In this document: one piece after another, positions 17,076 to 27,224 of the stretch
How positions within the stretch are numbered: the first letter of the stretch is position 1
Layout of the letters: each line of letters opens with the position of its first letter
Assembly (NCBI RefSeq): GCF_038039215.1
Contig: NZ_JBBPCL010000001.1
Span: 1,860,001-1,924,000 of the forward strand
Source: Pseudonocardia sp. T1-2H
GTDB taxonomy: Bacteria > Actinomycetota > Actinomycetes > Mycobacteriales > Pseudonocardiaceae
Direction: 5' to 3'
DNA length: 64,000 nucleotides
Position numbers and translations under genes: made by a program
Notes under the pieces: generated by a model
What the model was told of the DNA's origin: nothing
The model's database searches: none
Seen by the model: the letters and a program-made list of their open reading frames with translations, nothing else

Positions 17076-17789
17076 ATGAAACGGACCCTTGCCCGGGCCG
17101 GCGTGCTTGTCGCCACCGGCGCACTGGTCGCCGTGTTCAGCGCACTACCGGCCTCGGCCCACGTGGTCGCCGACCCCGACACCGCCCCCCAGGGCGGCTT
17201 CACCAAGATTGCGTTCCGGGTGCCCAACGAGTCGGACACCGCCGGCACCGTCAAACTCGAGGTCACCCTTCCCGCCGACCACCCGATCACCTCCGCACGG
17301 ACCATGCCCGTGCCGGGCTGGACAACACAGATCACCAAGGCGCCGCTCGATCCGCCGGTCCAGGACGAGGGGCGCACCATCACCGAGGCCCCCCGCACCA
17401 TCACCTGGACCAGCGCGCTGGGCACCCGCATCAACCCAGGTGAGTTCATCGACTTCAACGTCTCCATGGGGCCGCTACCCACGAACGTCGACCAGTTGGT
17501 CATGCCCGCAACGCAGACCTACGACGACGGCACCGTGGTCGCCTGGGACGCCCCACCCGCCCCCGCCGGCCAGCCCGAGCCCGAACACCCGGCGCCGGTA
17601 CTCACCCTCACCCCTGCCCCGGCCGGCGGCACGTCTGGAATGAACGCGGCGGCTCCCGAGCCCGCGAACACCAGCGCCGCCGACACCACGGCCCGCTGGC
17701 TCGGCGGGATCGCGCTCGCGCTCGCCGTGATCGGGCTGGCCATCGCCCTGGCCGTCGCGCTGCGCTCCCGCCGGGCCGGCCGGCCGTGA
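17076..17789 (+). CDS. YcnI family copper-binding protein
   Basis: The 237-residue exported protein has a signal peptide ending ALPASA. The mature chain starts HVVADPDTAPQGGFTKIAF; the N-terminal histidine is the known copper-binding residue of the YcnI (DUF1775) domain. The domain continues with VPNESDTAGTVKLEVTLP and WTSALGTRINPGEFIDFNVS. A C-terminal membrane helix (WLGGIALALAVIGLAIALAV) with basic tail anchors it. It overlaps the CopC gene by GTGA. The pair is a standard actinobacterial copper-trafficking unit at the cell surface. Confidence 0.92.
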   Translation: MKRTLARAGVLVATGALVAVFSALPASAHVVADPDTAPQGGFTKIAFRVPNESDTAGTVKLEVTLPADHPITSARTMPVPGWTTQITKAPLDPPVQDEGRTITEAPRTITWTSALGTRINPGEFIDFNVSMGPLPTNVDQLVMPATQTYDDGTVVAWDAPPAPAGQPEPEHPAPVLTLTPAPAGGTSGMNAAAPEPANTSAADTTARWLGGIALALAVIGLAIALAVALRSRRAGRP

Positions 17790-18346
17790 TGAGACGGTTC
17801 GCAGTCGCGCTCGCGCTGGTGATCGCGGCCCTCGTCGCGGGGGCCGGGGTCGCCAGCGCGCACAACGTGCTGATCGGCAGCGACCCGCCCGACGGCGCCA
17901 CGCTCACCGCCGGACCCGCACAGGTGCGGCTGACCTTCGACCTGCCGGTACGGGAGGGCTTCGCGACTGTGACCGTCGTTGGCCCCGGCGGCACCCGGTG
18001 GGAGGACGGGGCGCCGGTCGTCTACGCCAACACCGTCTCAGAGAAGGTCCGTCCGCTCGGCCCGGCCGGCGTTTACCAGGTCGGCTACCGGATCGTGTCC
18101 GACGACGGCCACCCCGTCTCCGGGGCCATCCGTTTCACGCTCACCACCCCCGGGGCCGGCACCCCCAACCCGGCCCCGGCCGCCGGGTCGGGCGGCACCT
18201 CCGGTGGGATCCCGCTGTGGCCGTTCCTGGTCGGTGGCGTAGTCCTGCTCGTCGGGGGTGTGGTGGTCGCCCTGCGCCTGGGCCGCGGCCCCGACGAGCG
18301 GGTCCGGCGTGGGCCGCGGACACCCCGTGGCCGGTCAGGGCGCTGA
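17786..18346 (+). CDS. copC: CopC-domain copper resistance protein
   Basis: The start is GTG 17786 or ATG 17789; both overlap the YcnI stop. A signal peptide is followed by HNVLIGSDPPDGATLTAGPA, the CopC beta-sandwich with its N-terminal copper-ligand histidine. The domain ends SDDGHPVSGAIRFTLT, carrying the second conserved histidine. A Gly/Pro linker and one membrane helix (WPFLVGGVVLLVGGVVVAL) follow. A CopD permease domain is not fused and does not follow. It is expected to hand copper between surface proteins and a transporter located elsewhere. Confidence 0.92.
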   Translation: MMRRFAVALALVIAALVAGAGVASAHNVLIGSDPPDGATLTAGPAQVRLTFDLPVREGFATVTVVGPGGTRWEDGAPVVYANTVSEKVRPLGPAGVYQVGYRIVSDDGHPVSGAIRFTLTTPGAGTPNPAPAAGSGGTSGGIPLWPFLVGGVVLLVGGVVVALRLGRGPDERVRRGPRTPRGRSGR

Positions 18347-18481
18347 CCCGACGCCGCATCCGCCCTCGCCGGTCGGTCACCGGACCACCGCAGCAGACGC
18401 GGAGGGGCCGGTCACGCCCGGACGCGCTGTGGAAGGAGGTCGCCGGTGCGGGCCGTCCGGGCCCCGACCGAGGTAGCCGGA

Positions 18482-18947
18482 TCAGTCCTGGACCGCCTGT
18501 ACAGCCGCGGCGAGAGCCTGAGGGGTGCGGTCGATCTCGGTGCCGTTCACCTTCACCGTGGGGGTCGCTGTCACCCCGGCCTTCGACGCGGCGTCGGTCA
18601 CCGAGGCGGTCCGGCCTGCGTAACGGCCGTCGTGCACACACCGGGCGAAGTCGTCGCCGGCTCCGGCCTGTCGTCCGAGGGTGATCAGCTGCTCCTCGGG
18701 GAGTCCGGCGGCGTTTTCCGGGGGCTGGTTCGCGTACGGCGTGGTCAGGTATCGCGGGAAGACGCGGCGTCGGGGGCGCAGGCGGAGGCCTGTGACGAGC
18801 GGGTCGAGTACTGCGTGGAGGAGAAGCGGTCGAGGTAGGCGACGGGGTGGTAGACGATCTTTGCCTGCCCGTCGGTGACGAGCTGGTCGATCGTGGGGCC
18901 GATCTGCTGCTCGTAGGCCTTGCAGGCGGGGCACTGGAAGACCACCC
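18482..18947 (-). pseudogene. DsbA-like thioredoxin-fold protein, 5'-truncated and frameshifted
   Basis: The minus strand encodes FQCPACKAYEQQIGPTIDQL (CxxC active site), then YHPVAYLDRFSSTQYSTR. In another frame come VFPRYLTTPYANQPPENAAG, LPEEQLITLGRQAGAGDDFA and ATPTVKVNGTEIDRTPQAL. The cis-proline region (ATPTVKVNG) is intact. One missing base near 18,770 (GCCGCG for GCCGGCG) separates the frames. The signal or membrane anchor normally before the CxxC is absent: homology stops four residues before it, at the junction with the ABC ATPase fragment. Such proteins catalyse disulfide exchange outside the cell. Confidence 0.77.
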
Positions 18948-19495
18948 TCGGTCGCTGCCTCGCGGGGCTCGCGGCCGGCCGGGGAACGATCACCGTGAAC
19001 GGCGAGCTCCTCCCCGCCGCCGTGAGCATGGGGTCCGTAGCCCAGCGCCGGGCGGTTCAGTACGTCCACCAGGATCCACGCGCGACCTTCCTCGACCACC
19101 GCTCCGTCCTCGACCAGGTCGCGAGGCTTGCCGTACTGCTACGCGGTGAGGACCAGGAGTCGGTACGCGCGGTGGCAGCCCAGCTGCTGGAGGACCTGGG
19201 CCTGGACCCGGCGACCTGCGCTCGCGGCGCGACGACCCTGTCCGGTGGACAGCTTCAGCGTGCCGCCGTCGCCCGCGCCCTGGCATCGCAGCCCGCCGTG
19301 CTCGTCTGCGACGAGGTCACCTCCGCGCTCGACGGCGACAAGAAACAGGAACTACTGCACGCCCTCGACAGGGTGCGGAACGATCACGCCACGACGGTCG
19401 TCCTGATCAGCCACGACCTCCCGCTCGTCGCCCAGGTATCCGACCGGGTCGCGATGATCGAGGACGGTCGGCTCCGGTGGACTCAACAACGCTGA
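18938..19495 (+). pseudogene. ABC transporter ATPase lacking Walker A start
   Basis: The frame begins inside Walker A: only the lysine and following KTTLGRCLAGLAAGRGTI remain, preceded by antisense DsbA sequence. The rest is complete: Q-loop region VQYVHQDPRATFLDHRSVL, signature TLSGGQLQRAAVARALA, Walker B AVLVCDEVTSALD and the switch histidine in VVLISHDLPLVAQVSDRVAM. The sequence is closest in style to the second ATPase of peptide/nickel (Opp/Nik) importers. Without the glycine-rich loop it should not bind ATP. No permease is nearby. Confidence 0.8.
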
Positions 19496-19781
19496 TCAAA
19501 TTCAGACGGTCCCTCAGTTGGCAGGCCCGCCGGACCGGTGCCACCAGCGGGGCGCTGAGGCCCATGGGATCCGTGTTCCCTGGCGACGTAGAGCGCGAAC
19601 GGCCCGACCTTCGCACTGGCGGCGGTCGTCGTCGCGATCTTGTTCCGGAGTTGGCCCCGGCGGGGGAAGAGTGCGGTGGGCGCCATGTCCTGCGGCTCGG
19701 GTTCTCGGCGGCCGTCATCGCTCCGGCGGAGGCTCTATATCACCGCGCCCACGGAACAGAACGCTTGTTGAATCCGCAGAT

Positions 19782-19799
19782 GCAACGTTGGAGCAACGT
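19782..19799. promoter_or_regulatory. GCAACGT direct repeat upstream of aldehyde dehydrogenase
   Basis: GCAACGTtggaGCAACGT: two copies of GCAACGT start 11 bp apart, and the first forms a CAACGTTG palindrome. It lies about 55 bp before ATG 19853 in the 357-bp gap between the ABC remnant and aldehyde dehydrogenase. It is a candidate activator site; the binding protein is unknown. The rest of the gap holds nothing that I can name. Confidence 0.4.
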
Positions 19800-19852
19800 C
19801 GGGCGCCCTAGTGTCGCTGGTCACCTACACCCGACGATGCGGGAGGACGATC

Positions 19853-21375
<1,523 letters not shown>

Positions 21376-21376
<1 letters not shown>

Positions 21377-21795
21377 TGAGTGGGCCCGAGGTGGTGCCGG
21401 AGGTGCCCGCCTCCGGCACCACCGCCCGGGTGGCGCTGTCTCCGGCGGCCGCGGATCTCCTCGTGACGCTCTCGCAGATCCACGGGCCGTTGATGTTCCA
21501 CCAGTCCGGCGGATGCTGTGACGGCAGCTCGCCGATGTGCTACCCGGACGGGGACTTCAAGATCGGCGGCTCCGACGTGCACCTCGGCGACCTCACCATC
21601 GACGGGCTGCCCACGCCGATCGGGTTCTACATGTCGGAGTCGCAGTTCGAGTACTGGAAGCACAGCCACCTCACCGTCGACGTAGTGAAGGGCCGCGGCA
21701 GCGGGTTCTCGATCGAGGCACCGGAAGGCGTCCGATTCATCACCCGCTCCCGGCTGTTCACCGACGCCGAGTCCGCAGCACTCAACCCGCAGTGA
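21376..21795 (+). CDS. DUF779 family protein
   Basis: This 139-residue protein carries the family hallmark FHQSGGCCDGSSPMCYP with closely spaced cysteines, followed by GFYMSESQFEYWKHSHLTVD and GSGFSIEAPEGVRFITRS. DUF779 proteins occur almost always beside acetaldehyde dehydrogenase genes; their exact role is unresolved. The cysteine cluster suggests metal or thiol chemistry. It overlaps the upstream gene by one base, so the two are translated together. Confidence 0.93.
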
Positions 21796-22425
21796 ACTGC
21801 CTCCGAAATCCTCTGATGGGAGCTGCCGGGTCTGGTTGTGCCAGGCTCGGCTCCGGTAGCGGCCGGCGGGTCAGCACTCGCATCCTCCGGGCTCAGGAGC
21901 CCTAGGGTCAGACCGTGCGCCCGCTGGTCGTGAGGAGGCCGGTACCGCTGATGGGATGACGTGCCTCGGGCAACCCCGGCCCACCCGTCGAGCCGTTTGG
22001 GCGAGCGCACGGCGGAACCGGAGTCATCACCTGGTTTCCGCCTTGATCCGCGACGCGCGTTGTCAAGTCGTCGTCGCCAGCGAGGTCGTCGTCCGTGGCG
22101 CCGCAGGAAGAACCCGACCTATGCACCCGACCGCCGAGTGGATCCACCCTGCCGCAACGCATAGGTCCGGCTCAACTGAATGAGCTCGATGATCCAGTCA
22201 GCGCGGCGCACCGGCGCCCGGGACTGCCCCCGGTTCGGTCCGCCGACCTCGTAGGTAGTTATCGGGGGCGTACTCGACGTGTGGGGTCACCCCGACCTTG
22301 CTGGATCTTCGGCCGGGTGAGCGCGCGTAGCCGGAGCAGCGGCGCGGCCGTTGCTCAGCCGGCCCCGTCCTGCGCCGGCGGTATGCGGAGGCACCCGACC
22401 GACGGACCGGCCGAGGCGCGTATAT
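21796..22425. other. region with no assigned gene
   Basis: No gene is supported on either strand. A short palindrome GGGGTCACCCC (22283-22293) is present; its meaning is unknown. Confidence 0.45.
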
Positions 22426-22695
22426 TCAGATCCGGAGGTGGGCCTGCCGGTGAGTGACCTGCTCGAGATCCCCCGCAGCAGCGTCGAGCAGATGGTGACT
22501 CAGCTCGGACAGGGCCCGAGCGGTGGCGAGCTCGTCACCGATCTCCGGCACGTCTAGATCAGCCGGGTTGAGCCGGGCCAGGCCGACGCCCACATGCTGA
22601 TCGGTGTCACCTGCATGCAGCCGGGCGACCGCCCGGGTGCGGTCGCCCTCCTCGTCGATAACGATGTCGACGTTCCAGCGCTTGGTCTCGTTCAT
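22426..22695 (-). CDS. DUF1876 domain-containing protein
   Basis: The 89-residue product from ATG 22695 reads MNETKRWNVDIVIDEEGDRT, then RAVARLHAGDTDQHVGVGLA and ends with an amphipathic helix (ARALSELSHHLLDAAAGDLE). This is the small dsRBD-like fold of DUF1876 (Rv2632c-like), a family common in actinobacteria and part of the hypoxia/dormancy regulon in mycobacteria. GAGGTGAG precedes the start. A perfect 16-bp palindrome lies 35 bp upstream. Confidence 0.86.
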   Translation of the reverse strand: MNETKRWNVDIVIDEEGDRTRAVARLHAGDTDQHVGVGLARLNPADLDVPEIGDELATARALSELSHHLLDAAAGDLEQVTHRQAHLRI

Positions 22696-22730
22696 CTCGC
22701 TCACCTCGTTCTCACGGGCTTTCCCCTCAA

Positions 22731-22746
22731 GTGTGGCGCGCCACAC
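22731..22746. promoter_or_regulatory. perfect 16-bp palindrome upstream of DUF1876 gene
   Basis: GTGTGGCGCGCCACAC is fully self-complementary and begins 35 bp upstream of the start codon, at a promoter-operator position. It differs from the recurrent 8-3-8 motif. No second copy was noticed in the window. Confidence 0.52.
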
Positions 22747-22991
22747 AGGCCAACCGCACTCGCCTGAGCGCGGTGGTCGGGCGGACGCCCGGATCCCGCG
22801 TAGGACCCGAACCAGGTGCGGTGCCATCACGGCGACGGCAGACAAGGAGCCCGCACCGCTCGCCCGGTCAGGCCGCTCCTCTACGCGCGCTCCCGGAGCA
22901 TCCCGGGCCGACGCTGCCCACGTCCGCCGACCCGACCGAGCGGAGCAGGACCGCCTTCCTCCGAAACCTCTGGGCCGGGAGCGTGGTGGCT

Positions 22992-23857
22992 TCAGACGCC
23001 TGCCTGCGCCTGAAGCTTCCGGCTCATGATCTTCTCCAGCACGGGCATGAGGTACTTCTTGAACGTCACAGGGTTCTCGCTCATCGGGAAATGCCCGATC
23101 TCTTCCATGATGATGGTCTCGGACCCCCTGAGCTTCTTCCCGGTTTCGGCGGTCATCTCCGGCGTGCAGGCGAAATCGTAGACACCTGTCATGAGGTACA
23201 TCGGGACGTTGCCACTGATCTTCTCGGCGAGCTGCCGGAAGTCGTGGTCCACGCTGTAGAAGTACAGATCGCCGCGGAAGATTCCGGGGCCACCCTGCGC
23301 GTAATACCACCAGGTCTCCCAGCGGTACTCCTCCGGGCTCTGCGGTGCCATCAGGCCGAACACCGATGTAGCGCACGCCTCCCCGCCATGTACCTCGGGA
23401 TGGTACAGCCAGTCGATGAACCAGCCGGGCGAGTAGTCGCACGCCTCGATCGCGATCAAGGCGCGGACCTCTCCTCGTGATGGAGTGCCAGGTGTAAGCA
23501 GATATTGCCACCCATGGAACTGCCCATGATGACAGGCCGCTCCAGTCCCAGGGCGTCACAGAATGCAATGATGAACTCCGAGTAGAACTTCGCCGTCAAC
23601 CGGTACTCCTCATTCTGGAAGCCGGGCGGCGGAATTGACTTTCCGTGACGCGGAAGATCCAGGGCGATCACGCGGAAGCTGCTCGTGATGTCGGGATCCG
23701 AGAGCTGGTGACGGTACTCGCGTGAATCGGTACCAGCGGTGTGCAGGCAGACCAGCGGAATTCCTTCCCCAGCCTCCTCGTAGAACACTCGATACTCTGC
23801 CGCCTCGTAGGGAACGTAAACGTAACGACCAACGATCGGGTCGTGCCTCGTCGCCAT
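22992..23857 (-). pseudogene. alpha/beta hydrolase, single frameshift
   Basis: The first part (ATG 23857) has IPLVCLHTAGTDSREYRHQL (oxyanion loop), FRVIALDLPRHGKSIPPPGF and the nucleophile elbow VIMGSSMGGNICLHLALHH. After HHEE the frame is lost, and the next frame continues VRALIAIEACDYSPGWFIDW, then MYLMTGVYDFACTPEM (acid) and EEIGHFPMSENPVTFKKYLM (catalytic His). One missing base near 23,460 (GAGGAGAGG for GAGGAGGAGG) explains it. Joined length is about 288 residues. All three catalytic residues are present. It follows the gene at 23888-24286 by 30 bp in the same direction, probably one operon. Confidence 0.85.
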
Positions 23858-23887
23858 CTTCCCAAGCTCCTGTATCCGATCCAGCGC

Positions 23888-24286
23888 CTACGCAGGCACC
23901 GGCTGAAGTTCACGCATACGGTCGAGCATCCAGGTCACGGACCGTAGGTGCTGCCAGAGCACCTTCACGTTGCCCTCCATGCGCAAGCGTCCGTGCAGCG
24001 GGTGCGCCATCGCCCAGATGTCGTTGTACATCGGCGGTGGGACCGGCTGAAGGAATTTCTCCCATGATTCACGCGGTCCCCGGAGCGCGAACTCCCACGT
24101 GTCTTGGATGGTCCACTGATCGGACACGCGCTCGATGTTGCCGCCACGGACCGAGACGAGGTACTCCGTGTCGCCGAAGCCGATGACGAAGTCCGTATTC
24201 ATGAAGCGCCGCACGTATTCCATCGCCCGGTCCCGGTTTACGGCCTCCTGCCAGGCCTTCATCCACTCCGGGTCGAACATCCCCAT
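23888..24286 (-). CDS. SCP2-like small protein, probable partner of the hydrolase
   Basis: GGAGGT seven bases upstream selects ATG 24286. The 132-residue product starts MGMFDPEWMKAWQEAVNRDR and continues VIGFGDTEYLVSVRGGNIER and a Trp/Pro-rich middle (WEKFLQPVPPPMYNDIWAMA). The pattern of a short beta layer with GNI...RV and a HPLHGRLRMEGNVKVLW segment resembles sterol-carrier-type domains that hold hydrophobic ligands. I am not certain of the family. It is co-directional with the alpha/beta hydrolase, suggesting degradation of an apolar substrate. Confidence 0.6.
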   Translation of the reverse strand: MGMFDPEWMKAWQEAVNRDRAMEYVRRFMNTDFVIGFGDTEYLVSVRGGNIERVSDQWTIQDTWEFALRGPRESWEKFLQPVPPPMYNDIWAMAHPLHGRLRMEGNVKVLWQHLRSVTWMLDRMRELQPVPA

Positions 24287-24693
24287 GGAGACCACCTCCA
24301 CTCGATGGCTGCCACCGTGTGGCGAGGCCGCACAGTGGCGGGTTCCGCTCGGCCACGGTTGCACCCCGGCGGACCTGGCGCAATCGGCTGTTCGTTCGCA
24401 TTTGTCGAGCCCGTGACGAGCCGCTCGGTGAGGTCCCCCGGTAGCTCGGAGTGCTCGCTACTCGGCGGGTGCCGGCTCGCCCCCGTCAGCGGGTGTTGTG
24501 GGTCGATCGTCCACGACGGCCTGCTGGGCGCGCCACGCGGTCTCGTACTCGTCGTGGGGTACACCCCAGATGCTTCTATGAGTGTCAAGTGGTGATCGGG
24601 CGTGGCTGGGTGGCCGGCGTGGCAGCCTGCTCGCCGCCACCCGCAGGATCTACCGATTCCGCATTCAACGTGGAGAAGCCCCTGCCTCCCCGG
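24287..24693. other. region with no assigned gene
   Basis: Apart from the ribosome site of the gene at 23888-24286, I see no gene, RNA or repeat here. The frames present are shadows without family signals. Confidence 0.45.
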
Positions 24694-25731
24694 TCAGCGC
24701 TTGTCGTGTCCGCGGTGGGTCAGCAGCCGGCCACCGATCAGGCCCGCCACGGCCCCGGCCCCGATCAGGCCGGCGCCCGCGGCCGTCCCGAGGCCTCGGC
24801 GGACACACACCTCCGGCCGGATCACCGCGGGTGGCGGCGGGGGCGGAGGCTGCTCGACCTGGTTCTCGCGCGCGGTGGCCGCCCACGCGGCGATGAAGAT
24901 CAGGAATCGGGACACGGTGAACATGAAGATCATGAGGCCGAGGATCGGCCCGAATGCGGTACCGGTCGGGGTCCGGGTCACGAAAGCGAGGTAGACCACC
25001 ATCCCCTGCTTGATGAGCTCCAGGCCGATCGTGGCGCCGACCGCCGCCCTTCCCGCGCTGTGCCAGGTCACCGGCTCGCGGGGCAGCCGCGCGAACACCC
25101 AGAGGAACAGCAGCCAGTCGGCGAGCAGACTCAGGAGCCCGCCGAGCGCGACGGGGAGCCAGCGGACCCACCAGAGGCCGGCCAGCCCGAGGAACTCCAG
25201 GATCTGCCCGGCGAAGACGCCGGCCGCGGCCGTGGCGCCGAAGGACACCGACAGCGCCAGGCCCAGCCCGAGCAACGCGAACAGGTCGACCCGCAGGCGG
25301 CGCAGGAACGGTGGCGGCTGCGGGGGTTGCCCCCACTGCTCGGACAGCGCGGCCCGCAGGTTGCTCATCCAACCCAGGCCCGTGTAGCACGCGATGAGCA
25401 GGCCGACCACCCCGACGGTGGAGGCGGACGCGATGGCCTGGTCGATGATCGAGTTCACCGTCTGCTCCAGCCCGGCCGGGAGAGCTTCGTCGATGTGGGC
25501 CCGCAGCCGCGTGAGGGGCTCCGGATCAGCGGCTAGCACCAGCGTCACCACCGCGAACGCGACCATGACGAGGGGGACCACAGCCAGCAGGCTGAAGTAG
25601 GTGATCCCGGCGGCGTAGTGGTTCCCGTGTCTCTCCGTGTACCGCACACCGGCGCGCACCAGATGGTCGAGCCACCGGTGGCGCCGGCGAAGCCGGTCGA
25701 AGCCGGACAGGAAAGTCGGCTTGTCGGTCAC
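24694..25731 (-). CDS. YihY/virulence factor BrkB family membrane protein
   Basis: This 345-residue protein has the family opening HGNHYAAGITYFSLLAVVPL and further conserved parts ALSEQWGQPPQ, LLSLLADWLLFLWVFARLP and GAFGPILGLMIFMFTVSRFL with slight variation. About six membrane helices are predicted. The Pro-rich linker and small C-terminal helix (GLIGAGAVAGLIGGRLL) are typical of actinobacterial members. Biochemical function is unknown; it has been linked to transport. An inverted repeat of the recurrent motif lies 64 bp upstream of its start, shared with a divergent small gene. Confidence 0.92.
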   Translation of the reverse strand: MTDKPTFLSGFDRLRRRHRWLDHLVRAGVRYTERHGNHYAAGITYFSLLAVVPLVMVAFAVVTLVLAADPEPLTRLRAHIDEALPAGLEQTVNSIIDQAIASASTVGVVGLLIACYTGLGWMSNLRAALSEQWGQPPQPPPFLRRLRVDLFALLGLGLALSVSFGATAAAGVFAGQILEFLGLAGLWWVRWLPVALGGLLSLLADWLLFLWVFARLPREPVTWHSAGRAAVGATIGLELIKQGMVVYLAFVTRTPTGTAFGPILGLMIFMFTVSRFLIFIAAWAATARENQVEQPPPPPPPAVIRPEVCVRRGLGTAAGAGLIGAGAVAGLIGGRLLTHRGHDKR

Positions 25732-25794
25732 CGCGGCCTCCCACGACGGACTGCGTTGCGGCGACCCACGGTCGCGAACGCATCGTCGGCCCCC

Positions 25795-25813
25795 CTCGCC
25801 CGCGCGGGGTGAC
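25795..25813. promoter_or_regulatory. 19-bp inverted repeat between yihY-like and a divergent small gene
   Basis: CTCGCCCG-CGC-GGGGTGAC follows the 8-3-8 layout, with five of eight arm positions paired. It is one of the weaker copies, placed between two divergent membrane genes. Confidence 0.42.
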
Positions 25814-25831
25814 GTTCACGCTCGGCGCCGT

Positions 25832-26023
25832 GTGCGCGTCCGGCAGGCCCTCCGCGGCTTCGGCCTGGCGCTCCTCGTATGGCCGACAACCGGGATCCTG
25901 ACGCTGATCTGGCTCCTGGGCGCCTTCGGCGGCGTCGGCGGACCGCTCGTCAACGGGTGGGCGTTCCGGGTGCGGGCGACGTCGCGGGGTGCGACCGGTC
26001 GCGCCTGCGGCGAAACCGGTTGA
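25832..26023 (+). CDS. possible 63-residue membrane protein
   Basis: From GTG 25832 the frame encodes a basic start (VRVRQALRG), one or two hydrophobic helices (FGLALLVWPTTGILTLIWLL, then GAFGGVGGPLVNGWAF) and a basic tail. The hydrophobic pattern and the copy of the recurrent operator 18 bp upstream are the support. No ribosome site is convincing, and the 3' end approaches the degraded lipoprotein gene on the other strand. The family is unknown. Confidence 0.4.
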   Translation: MRVRQALRGFGLALLVWPTTGILTLIWLLGAFGGVGGPLVNGWAFRVRATSRGATGRACGETG

Positions 26024-26586
26024 GCCATGGCCCGCCAGGGGCAGGACGTCAGGGAGAAGCTCGACGGGCGGCACCCCCGTGCAGCCCGTCCGGACGCTGT
26101 CGACGATCGGCTTCGCCGCGGCCTCGACCTGCCCCACGGACGCGGCCAGGGCGCCCAGCTTCGCGGACAGCGCCGTCTGGTCCCCGATGCTCGCGACCGT
26201 GGCCTGCAGCGAGGACAGGGCCTGTTGGAATGCGTCGACCTGAGGGCCGAACTGCGTGCCGGCCGCGGTGGCCAGGTTCCGCCCGGCGTCGGCGAGGTCC
26301 TGCAGCGCGGCCTTGACGCCCTCCGTGCCGACCTTCGTCGCGTCGAGCTGGACGAGCGCGTTGGCCGCGGTCTGGAACTGCGCCGCGGCGCTGCACAGCT
26401 CGGGCGAGTACGTGGGGGCTGCGGGAGCCGTGGTCACAGCGGGTGGTGCGGGCGGTGTCGCCGGGGCGCAGCCGGCTGCGAGGAACATCCGGCGACGACC
26501 ACGGCGCCCAGTACCCCCGCCACCGCCGCGCGGAGTGCCGCCCGCCCCATGTGCCCGGTCGGCCCGACCCTGCTGATGTGCGTCAT
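26024..26586 (-). pseudogene. lipoprotein, frameshift after the lipobox
   Basis: ATG 26586 has AGGAGG six bases upstream. The start encodes a lipoprotein signal (GVLGAVVVAGCSSQPAAP; lipobox cysteine). One base later in frame it continues TPPAPPAVTTAPAAPTYSPE, then LCSAAAQFQTAANALVQLDA and long amphipathic helices (QQALSSLQATVASIGDQTAL). A single missing C in a CCCC run near 26,467 would restore one chain. No natural stop is seen in frame: the frame continues past 26,024 into antisense yihY, so the 3' end may also be altered. It is likely a surface-anchored helical protein of unknown function. Confidence 0.65.
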
Positions 26587-27172
26587 GGCCGCCTCCTGCG
26601 CCATCGGCTTCCGCCCCTATCCCATGCGGCACCGCTGCAGCCCACTGTCGACGTGTCGGTCCTCCCGGAACGGGTCCGGTCACCCCCGGAGGGTGGTCAC
26701 GGCCTCGACCGCGCCGTCTACCCTCATCGCCCGACCAGGCCCGCGAAGATCACGACCGGCCGCGACCGCCCCTCGGCGTCGTTCGGTCGCGGTGCGGGAG
26801 GCATCGGCGCGGTGGCGGCGAACAACCGCTGTATCCCTTGTTCTGGCGTGTCTCGCGGCACGGGCCATCACCTGCCGCAGGTACTCCGGGCCGAGGACGT
26901 CGACGCCCCGAGTTCTCGGCTCCGGCCCCTCCTACGAAGCCGGACTTCAGTCCAGGTGCCAGGACCCGTCCGGGGCGGGACGCCCCCGACCCGTGCACCA
27001 CGAGCAGGAGGCCTCCGGGTCTGTTTGTCGGAGAGCGGCGTGCCGGCCAGCTTGAGTTCGACCGTCCGCACGGGTCACCACGCTGATTCCGATCATTGTC
27101 ACCATCAACAAGCTCGACCCGGGCTCCCTCCGCACGGCCCCGGCCCGCCAAACGAGCAGTGGAGGAGTCGAG
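26587..27172. other. region with degraded coding-like sequence
   Basis: Minus-strand peptides in different frames look protein-derived (VELKLAGTPLSDKQT and GGLLLVVHGSGASRPG, near 26,970-27,070) and could be one frameshifted gene. I cannot assign a family or ends. Confidence 0.35.
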
Positions 27173-27191
27173 GTAACCCCGCCGGGGTGAA
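27173..27191. promoter_or_regulatory. 19-bp inverted repeat upstream of GAP-family gene
   Basis: GTAACCCC-GCC-GGGGTGAA follows the 8-3-8 layout, with the six inner positions of each arm close to perfect. It ends 33 bp before GTG 27225, a promoter-proximal position. The CCCC/GGGG core also resembles CsoR-type operators. Confidence 0.52.
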
Positions 27192-27224
27192 GTCCGCACC
27201 GTCCGGTCCGTTCAGCATGGCGGC

